A stretch of 64,000 bases of DNA from Blastochloris viridis (GTDB lineage Bacteria > Pseudomonadota > Alphaproteobacteria > Rhizobiales > Xanthobacteraceae), in NCBI RefSeq assembly GCF_001402875.1, contig NZ_CP012946.1, forward strand, positions 2,954,001 to 3,018,000. The letters are read 5' to 3'. The number at the start of each line of letters is the position of its first letter. Position 1 is the first letter of the stretch. The position numbers were made by a program, and so were the translations under genes. Positions 58,696 to 64,000 of the stretch are shown here, piece after piece. The notes under the pieces are model-generated. The model worked only from the letters and a program-made list of their open reading frames with translations. It had not been told where the DNA came from and did no database searches.

Positions 58696-59042
58696 GGAGT
58701 GCACGGTGACTGCGGGCCGCGACCGGCGAGCCGGACTTGCGCGACACCTCGGGGGCTAGAGCTTCCGCCGATCTGACCGCGTCAGGCCGGATGCTCCAAG
58801 TTCTTGGTTTAACGCACGTTCTATCGCAAGACCGGTTTCGTTCGCACCACCGGACCCGGCGTTGCGTCGAAGCCTCGATGGATGGAGCCCGCCGGCCAAA
58901 TGCCGACAAACGCCGTTCACACACTCAGATATCGCCCAAGGCCGACGTGTCCTGACGTCTGCGGGTGCAGCCGCCAGGGCCGATCCCCGCCAATACATGA
59001 GGGTGAACCGTATCGGCAACCTGCCGCCCGCCACCCCATCCG
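58696..59042. other. Gap between ribF and the MaoC gene
   Basis: No gene. It carries decayed dispersed-repeat sequence (GGATGCTC at about 58790 and CGCAAGACCGGTTTCG at about 58827), related to the repeats flanking gcvT. No promoter with a good match seen. Confidence 0.4.
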
Positions 59043-59546
59043 TCAAGCGTGCGGCGACGGCCGCGGCGGCACCGAGACCCAGGCCTCGCCGTCGAGCACG
59101 ACCTTGCCGTCCACCGTCGCCTCGCAGTGCAGCCGCGCCCGCCGGCCCTTCTCCACCAGTTCGGCGACCTCCACGCTCACCGCCACCACGTCGCCTATCC
59201 GCACCGGTGCGTGAAAATTCAGGGTTTGCGAGCGATAGATTGCGCCCGGCCCCGGCAGGCGGGTGCCGACCACCGCGGAGATCAGGCTGGCGGTGTAAAG
59301 ACCGTGGGCGATGCGGCCGCCGAACCGGGTGCCGGCGGCGTAAAGGTCGCAGAGATGAATGGGATTATGATCGCCGGACAGATCGGCAAAGCCGACGATG
59401 TCGTCGGACATTACCGTCTTGAGGAGGCTCTCGCGCATCCCGACGACAAGATCCTCGAAATACAAGCTTTTCAAGCCAAGGCGGGTTGGAAGATCTGACA
59501 AGGGGGCCTCCGGATTTGGTGTCTCGTTACCGCTACTCGCGGCCAT
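59043..59546 (-). CDS. MaoC-family (R)-specific enoyl-CoA hydratase/dehydratase
   Basis: A 167-aa single hot-dog protein. The hydratase signature is FADLSGDHNPIHLCD, with the Asp-His pair that activates water, followed by RIAHGLYTASLIS and the C-terminal substrate tunnel sequence TLNFHAPVRIGDVVAVSVEV. Acts on acyl-CoA or acyl-ACP; the actual substrate is unknown. ATG 59546 is used; a TTG at 59552 would add two residues. It is divergent from cheY. Confidence 0.9.
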   Translation of the reverse strand: MAASSGNETPNPEAPLSDLPTRLGLKSLYFEDLVVGMRESLLKTVMSDDIVGFADLSGDHNPIHLCDLYAAGTRFGGRIAHGLYTASLISAVVGTRLPGPGAIYRSQTLNFHAPVRIGDVVAVSVEVAELVEKGRRARLHCEATVDGKVVLDGEAWVSVPPRPSPHA

Positions 59547-59711
59547 CGGCAATCGTTCGAGGGCAGTGACCGGACGCTTGCGCGATTAACCGGATGTTCA
59601 AAGCTGTTCGTTATTTTGACCAAGTACAGGGGGACGTTCTGGCGGAGACGATCTCTTCCGGACCAGTCCAAATTGGCGAAACAGCGCCGGATTGCCGACG
59701 GAGTGGAAGAA

Positions 59712-60095
59712 ATGGCGATCGACCTTTCGATGCCCATCTTGGTTGTTGATGATTATAGCACAATGGTTCGAATCATTCGGAATCTTCTGAAGCAGCTCGG
59801 CTTTGAAGATGTCGATGATGCTTCCGACGGTTCGGCCGCCCTCAACAAGCTCCGCGAAAAGCGGTACGGCCTCGTGATCTCCGACTGGAATATGGAGCCG
59901 ATGACCGGTTACGAGCTGTTGAAGGAGGTCCGCGGCGATCCGTCGCTGGCCAGGACGCCGTTCATCATGGTCACGGCCGAGTCCAAGACCGAAAACGTGA
60001 TCGCCGCCAAGAAGGCCGGCGTCAACAACTACATTGTGAAGCCGTTCAACGCCCAGACTTTGAAGACGAAGATCGAGGCGGTCTTCGCCGACTGA
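59712..60095 (+). CDS. cheY: Chemotaxis response regulator CheY
   Basis: A 127-aa single receiver domain. The phosphorylation site is Asp58 (VISDWNMEPMTGYELL), the acid pocket is Asp13-Asp14, the switch Thr88 is in IMVTAESK and the conserved lysine is Lys110 in YIVKPF. There is no output domain. The ATG at 59712 is preceded by GGAG/GGAAG; the frame is open upstream but the extension is not conserved in character. It is followed after 65 nt by the CheZ-like gene, so the two probably form an operon controlling flagellar switching. Confidence 0.95.
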   Translation: MAIDLSMPILVVDDYSTMVRIIRNLLKQLGFEDVDDASDGSAALNKLREKRYGLVISDWNMEPMTGYELLKEVRGDPSLARTPFIMVTAESKTENVIAAKKAGVNNYIVKPFNAQTLKTKIEAVFAD

Positions 60096-60160
60096 TGTCG
60101 GCCGTTGAAATGCTGACCAATGGAAAGCGGTCGACGAAGACCGCTTAAGGAGAAGGTTCC

Positions 60161-61120
60161 GTGAGCGCGTATCAGACGGCGCACCTAAACCGCATCGTCG
60201 ATTTCCTCAAAGACAAAAAGGGGATGGAAGTGTCCCTCTCGGACGTCGTGGCACTTGCCGAGATCACCGCGGAATCGCTGCAGGCGTTTTTCGTGACACT
60301 CGACAAGGCGGTTTATCGCGAACTGCGCGAAATCGCCGAATACATCCAGTCGATGAAGGAAGAAATCGGCGCGCTGCAGGTTCATGACCTGAAGGAAACG
60401 CGCATCCCCGCCGCCGGCCTGGAACTGGACGCCATCGTCAAGGCGACCGAGGCGGCCACCAACAGCATCATGACCGCGGCTGAGGAAATCATGTCCGCGG
60501 ATGCCTCCGACCCCGACGCCTACAAGGCGTTCGTCGATGAGCGCATGATGGCGGTGTTCGAAGCCTGTTCGTTCCAGGACATCACCGGCCAGCGCATCGC
60601 CAAGGTGGTCGAGACGCTGAAGGCGATCGAATCGCGCGTGGGCCGCTTCGCCGAGGCCACCCGCACCCGTGACGCCGGCGGCTTCGCCTCCGACGAAGAG
60701 GCGACCCGAGCGGCCCGCGCCGAGCGGCTGCTGCTGCACGGGCCGCAGCTCGCCGGCCAGGGCGTCAGCCAGTCCGACGTCGACAGCATGTTGAACGACG
60801 CCGCCCCGGCCAAGCCTGTCGCCGCGCCAGTCGCCGCCAAGCCCGCTCCGGCGCCCGAAAAGCCTGCGATGGCTGCGCCGGCCAAGCCGGTCGCGCCTCA
60901 GCCCGCAGCGGTGGCAAAGCCTGCACCGGCCCCGGCCGCCAAGCCCGCGCCGGCCGCTGCCAAGCCGGCCGCGCCGCCGGCTGCGGCAGTGGCCAAGCCC
61001 GCACCGGCCGTCATGCCGGCGCCGAGCCCGGCGGTCAAAGCGCCGCCGGTGGCGCCGACCGAGGCGACCGACCCGGTGGACCGCAACAGCCAGGACGACA
61101 TCGACAAGCTGTTCGCGTGA
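60161..61120 (+). CDS. cheZ: CheZ-like CheY phosphatase with FliM-like peptides
   Basis: A 319-aa protein starting at GTG 60161 (strong AAGGAGAAGG site). Residues 30-160 are helical, with the catalytic-type motif CSFQDITGQRI (about 135-145; Asp and Gln as in CheZ). Residues 215-305 are a Pro/Ala/Lys linker with almost no other residues. Two peptides match the FliM N-terminal CheY-binding motif SQ-x-[DE]-[IV]-D: SQSDVDSML (203-211) before the linker and SQDDIDKLF (310-318) at the very end. Follows cheY. Chemotaxis termination is inferred. Confidence 0.87.
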   Translation: MSAYQTAHLNRIVDFLKDKKGMEVSLSDVVALAEITAESLQAFFVTLDKAVYRELREIAEYIQSMKEEIGALQVHDLKETRIPAAGLELDAIVKATEAATNSIMTAAEEIMSADASDPDAYKAFVDERMMAVFEACSFQDITGQRIAKVVETLKAIESRVGRFAEATRTRDAGGFASDEEATRAARAERLLLHGPQLAGQGVSQSDVDSMLNDAAPAKPVAAPVAAKPAPAPEKPAMAAPAKPVAPQPAAVAKPAPAPAAKPAPAAAKPAAPPAAAVAKPAPAVMPAPSPAVKAPPVAPTEATDPVDRNSQDDIDKLFA

Positions 61121-61243
61121 TCGGTCGCGTCCATCTCGGCGGCCGGCAGCCGAAACGCCGGCCTTCGATACCACCGCGAGCCACCCTCGCCCGTTGCCTC
61201 CGGCGACGCAGCGCGCAGCGTCTGTGTGGGCCGGAGTCTCGTA

Positions 61244-62146
61244 TCACCACCGCAGCTGCGTCATCACCGCCACCGGCAGCGCAGGTGTGCCGGCAAACAA
61301 CGCGGCCAGCGCCGCCTGTCCCGCCTGCGCGCTCGGATCGGCCGCCGCCTCGCCGAGATCGCCGGCATGAATGCCGGCCAGGATGAACAGGCAGTCGATC
61401 CCCTGCCTCGCCGCGCCGGCCAGATCGGTGCGCACCGAATCCCCGATCGCCAGCACCCGGCGAAGGCCGACCGCCGCGCCGCGCACGGCAGCCGCCCGCG
61501 CCAGGGCGTCGCGATAGATCGGCGGGTGCGGCTTGCCGGCGTAAACGGTATCGCCGCCCATCTCGGCGTAGAGGTCGGCGATGGCGCCGGCGCAATAGAC
61601 CAGCCGGCCGCCGCGCTCGACCACCCGGTCGGGATTGCCGCAGACCAGCGTCAGCCGCCGCGCCAGCATGGCGCCCAGCACATCGCGGTAGTCGTCCGGC
61701 GTCTCGACGTCGTCGTTCCACGGCCCGGTGCACAGCACCAGCTCGGCCTCGCCGAGCGGCACCCGGCGCAGCTCCAGTCCCTCGAACAGCGGCAGGTCGC
61801 GGTCCGGCCCGATGTGGAACAGCCGCACGCCCGGCCGCGCCGCCAAAAGGCCGCGGCTGACGTCGCCGGAGGCGACGATGGCATCGAACACCCCGGCCGG
61901 AACCCCGAACCCCGCGAGCTGCGCCGCCACCGCGCTGCCGGGCCGCGGCGCATTGGACACCAGCACCACGGTGCCGCCGCGAGCGCGAAAACGCTGCAGC
62001 GCGGTGCAGGCGGCAAGGTGGGCGGCTTCGCCGTCATGGAGCACGCCCCAGACGTCGCTGAGCACGAGGTCGTAGCGCCCCGCCCATGCGGACAGGCCGG
62101 CGAGAGCGGGCGGAACGGACGGCGGCATCGGCGGTAAGACGGACAT
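61244..62146 (-). CDS. HAD-superfamily hydrolase, class IIA (TIGR01459-like)
   Basis: A 300-aa phosphatase of the NagD-like group: the nucleophile motif is LVLSDVWGVLHDGE (Asp31), with VLVSNAPRPGSAV as motif II, GKPHPPIYRDAL as the Lys-containing motif III, and AIGDSVRTDLAGAARQGID as motif IV. Substrate not known. ATG 62146 gives MSVLPPMPPSV; the longer frame runs into a dispersed repeat. Downstream of the cheZ gene on the other strand. Confidence 0.88.
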   Translation of the reverse strand: MSVLPPMPPSVPPALAGLSAWAGRYDLVLSDVWGVLHDGEAAHLAACTALQRFRARGGTVVLVSNAPRPGSAVAAQLAGFGVPAGVFDAIVASGDVSRGLLAARPGVRLFHIGPDRDLPLFEGLELRRVPLGEAELVLCTGPWNDDVETPDDYRDVLGAMLARRLTLVCGNPDRVVERGGRLVYCAGAIADLYAEMGGDTVYAGKPHPPIYRDALARAAAVRGAAVGLRRVLAIGDSVRTDLAGAARQGIDCLFILAGIHAGDLGEAAADPSAQAGQAALAALFAGTPALPVAVMTQLRW

Positions 62147-62200
62147 GGCGGGATGAGATTTCGGCAACGGTGAAGGCTGCGGCGGGTGTCGCGATTCATA

Positions 62201-62250
62201 CGGTTTCCGGTCATGAACCCGGAAACAATCTCGCCGGAAGGTCTTTGGTC
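62201..62250. repeat. Dispersed repeat TTTCCGG...CCGGAAA, copy 2
   Basis: TTTCCGG (62205-62211) and CCGGAAA (62220-62226) form a hairpin; the following CGCCGGAAGGTCTTTGGT matches the copy at 49690-49750 (GCCGAAAGATCCTTGAT). It sits between the HAD gene and the deacetylase gene. Confidence 0.5.
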
Positions 62251-62267
62251 TCGCTCCAGATACCGGG

Positions 62268-63092
62268 TCAAACCAGCTCGGCGCCGGCCGCAGCCAGCGT
62301 CGCCGCCAGGCCATCACCGGCAAGAAAGGCGTACTCCGCCGCGCGGTGGGTGGTGAGCGGATCGCGCGCCAGCAGCTCGGCATCGACCGTGCCGGGGTGG
62401 CACATCACCACGCCGCCGTCGGGCAGACCGGCAAGGAAGGCCGGAAACAGCGCGGCGAAATCGGCGCCCGGCCGGTAGAGATAGGGTCCGGCGAACGCCG
62501 GGTTGACCACGACGCCGCGTGCGTCGGCCCGCGCCCGGAACGCGCGGGACAGCCACGCCAGCAGCGCGCCCTTGGGGTCGCGGAGCGGGCTCGGCGAGGC
62601 CCCCGCCGGGCCGCACTGCCGCACCCACGCCCCCGCCGCGCGCGCGGCGACGAGGTCGAGCACGACGTCGCAAACGCCGGGCAGGAGCTGGATGTGCTGG
62701 TGGCCGTCGACATGGGCGGGCGGATGGCCGAACGCGCCGACGAAGGCGTCGAACTGGGCGTCGAGCTCGGCGCGCAGCCGTGCCAGGTCGAGCCGGCCGG
62801 TGAACGCCCGCGCCATCAGCGCGCCGATCTCCAGGAAGCTGCCCTCTGCGGCGGTCGGCGCGAACGCGGCGGTGAGCGGCTTGAGCCGCCCGGTCAGGGT
62901 CAGGTGCAGGCCGATCCCGAACGGCCGCGGGGTATTGAGCGCACGCAGCGGCGCGGCCTCCGCCGCGAAGCCAGGCGCCACCGTCATCGCCGAGGTCGCC
63001 GACAGCCGGCCGGCGCCGGCGAGGTTGCGGATCGCGGCGGACAGGCCGGGCGCCAGGGCGTAGTCGTCGGCCACCAGGCGGATTTTCCTCAC
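62268..63092 (-). CDS. YdjC/ChbG-family carbohydrate deacetylase (HpnK-like)
   Basis: A 274-aa putative metal-dependent deacetylase. The metal ligands are Asp in VADDYALAPG and His residues in HVDGHQHIQLLP; GIGLHLTLTG is the family's GxHxxL segment, and VVMCHPGT the C-terminal motif. Related proteins include chitooligosaccharide deacetylases and HpnK. GTG 63092 overlaps the glycosyltransferase stop by four nt (GTGA), so the two are co-expressed and probably act on one lipid-linked or surface glycan. Confidence 0.88.
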   Translation of the reverse strand: MRKIRLVADDYALAPGLSAAIRNLAGAGRLSATSAMTVAPGFAAEAAPLRALNTPRPFGIGLHLTLTGRLKPLTAAFAPTAAEGSFLEIGALMARAFTGRLDLARLRAELDAQFDAFVGAFGHPPAHVDGHQHIQLLPGVCDVVLDLVAARAAGAWVRQCGPAGASPSPLRDPKGALLAWLSRAFRARADARGVVVNPAFAGPYLYRPGADFAALFPAFLAGLPDGGVVMCHPGTVDAELLARDPLTTHRAAEYAFLAGDGLAATLAAAGAELV

Positions 63093-64000
63093 GGCTTGGG
63101 CTCCGGCGCCGGCGCCGCGGCACGGACCTCGTGCTCGGCGAGGAAATAGATCGGCCGGGCCTTGAGCTCGGACAGGATCTTGCCGATGTACTCGCCCAGC
63201 ACGCCGATCATGATGAGCTGAACGCCGCCGATGATGCTGACCGCCACCATCAGCGAGGGATAGCCGGGCACCGCGATGCCCCAAATCAGCTTCTCCACCA
63301 TGATGGTCAGGCCGAACACCAGCGCGGTGCCGGCGAAGATGAAACCGAACACGCTGGCAACCCGCAGCGGCGCCACCGAGAACGAGGTCAGCCCCTCGAT
63401 CGACAGGCCGACCAGCGACTTGAAGCTCCAGCTCGACATGCCGTGCAGGCGCTCGGCCGGCTCGTAGGGCACGCAGATCTGCTTGAACCCGATCCAGCTC
63501 GACAGGCCCTTGAAGAAGCGATTGCGCTCGGGCAGCCGGCGCAGCGCCGCCGCCGCCCTTGGCGACAGCAGCCGGAAATCGCCGGCGTCGGGCGGGATCT
63601 GGTGGCGCGCACCCCAATTGAGCAGCCGGTAGAATTCGCGGACGAAGAAGCGCCTGAGCGCAGGCTCGTTGCGGCGATGGGCCTTGGCGGTGTAGGCGAC
63701 GTCGAAACCGTCGTCGAGCCACAGCGACACCAACTGCTCCACCATTTCCGGCGGGTGCTGGCCGTCGGCGTCCATGAACAGCAGGGCGCCGTTGCGGGCG
63801 TGGTCGAGCCCGGCCACCAGCGCCGCCTCCTTGCCGAAATTGCGTGAGAACGACAGCACCTGCAGGTCGACGCCGTCGCTCTTGAGACCGCGCAGCACAC
63901 TCAAGGACGCGTCGCACGAGCCGTCGTCGACATAGACCAGCTCGATCCTGAGCCCGCGACTGCGGGCGAAGCTGGCCGCCTGGGCCAGCAGGCGGCCGTG
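63089..64000 (-). CDS. DPM1/ArnC-like family 2 glycosyltransferase (5' end beyond window)
   Basis: The frame runs to the right edge, so the N terminus is missing. Visible: VYVDDGSCDAS (nucleotide site), NGALLFMDADGQHPPE with the DAD metal motif, FKGLSSWIGFKQICVPYEPA, and two C-terminal membrane helices (about the last 90 residues, VFGFIFAGTALVFGLTIMV and VSIIGGVQLIMIGVLGEYIG). Such enzymes transfer a sugar to undecaprenyl or dolichyl phosphate. Coupled to the YdjC/ChbG gene downstream. The complete protein would be about 330 aa. Confidence 0.93.
   Translation of the reverse strand, partial: HGRLLAQAASFARSRGLRIELVYVDDGSCDASLSVLRGLKSDGVDLQVLSFSRNFGKEAALVAGLDHARNGALLFMDADGQHPPEMVEQLVSLWLDDGFDVAYTAKAHRRNEPALRRFFVREFYRLLNWGARHQIPPDAGDFRLLSPRAAAALRRLPERNRFFKGLSSWIGFKQICVPYEPAERLHGMSSWSFKSLVGLSIEGLTSFSVAPLRVASVFGFIFAGTALVFGLTIMVEKLIWGIAVPGYPSLMVAVSIIGGVQLIMIGVLGEYIGKILSELKARPIYFLAEHEVRAAAPAPEPKP

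Overview
The window is about 64 kb of GC-rich chromosome from an alphaproteobacterium, most likely order Hyphomicrobiales (Rhizobiales), in the Bradyrhizobium/Rhodopseudomonas/Blastochloris direction. The grounds are a CcrM-type methyltransferase, split F0 genes (atpI-B-E-F'-F without the F1 genes), the order mutY / DUF721 / dsbA-like / smc, an alphaproteobacterial GTTC-N7-GTTC LexA box, and dispersed palindromic repeats of the kind common in that group. The genus cannot be fixed from the sequence alone. I see no rRNA, tRNA, CRISPR array, transposase or prophage genes.

Layout. 1-7.6 kb: end of an unknown + strand gene, uvrB, a polyprenyl diphosphate synthase, an alpha/beta hydrolase, a DUF2007 protein, an S49 peptidase, a YfiC/TrmN6-like methyltransferase and a 71-aa orphan. 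7.8-15.8 kb: a small glycosyltransferase, a radical SAM protein behind a canonical SOS box, ccrM with a strong terminator, a cytoplasmic double-PAS chemoreceptor, mutY, a DciA/DUF721 protein and a DsbA-like thiol oxidoreductase. 15.9-22.4 kb: smc, then the F0 ATP synthase operon with a visible sigma70 promoter and terminator. 22.4-27.6 kb: a cluster of palindromes, then the glycine cleavage genes on the minus strand (gcvT, gcvH, gcvPA, gcvPB; the P protein is split). 27.7-31.3 kb: a lipoprotein and a translationally coupled pair of M16 peptidases.

31.4-49.9 kb is the accessory part and the most interesting region: a type I secretion locus with one TolC-like gene, two different ABC exporter / membrane-fusion-protein pairs placed convergently (a LapB-type pair on + and a PrtD-type pair on -), and two large candidate substrates upstream of the minus-strand pair. 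These are a 963-aa RTX/VCBS protein and a 1618-aa protein with six near-identical 97-aa cadherin-like repeats. Base composition is visibly more AT-rich in parts of this block. Together the genes look like a biofilm/surface-adhesin export system.

49.9-64 kb: a minus-strand run ileS - two small unknown genes - lspA - hypothetical exported protein, in which the small genes and lspA are joined by 4-nt stop/start overlaps; a membrane chemoreceptor; ribF; a MaoC-like hydratase; a CheY and a CheZ-like phosphatase in tandem; a HAD-family phosphatase; and a coupled YdjC/ChbG deacetylase plus DPM1/ArnC-like glycosyltransferase that runs off the right edge.

Most of the rest is ordinary housekeeping DNA. 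Points worth following are the SOS-controlled radical SAM gene, the dual type I secretion locus with its dimeric repeat structure, the two-gene AT-rich cassette between ileS and lspA, and the two FliM-like peptides in the CheZ-like protein.
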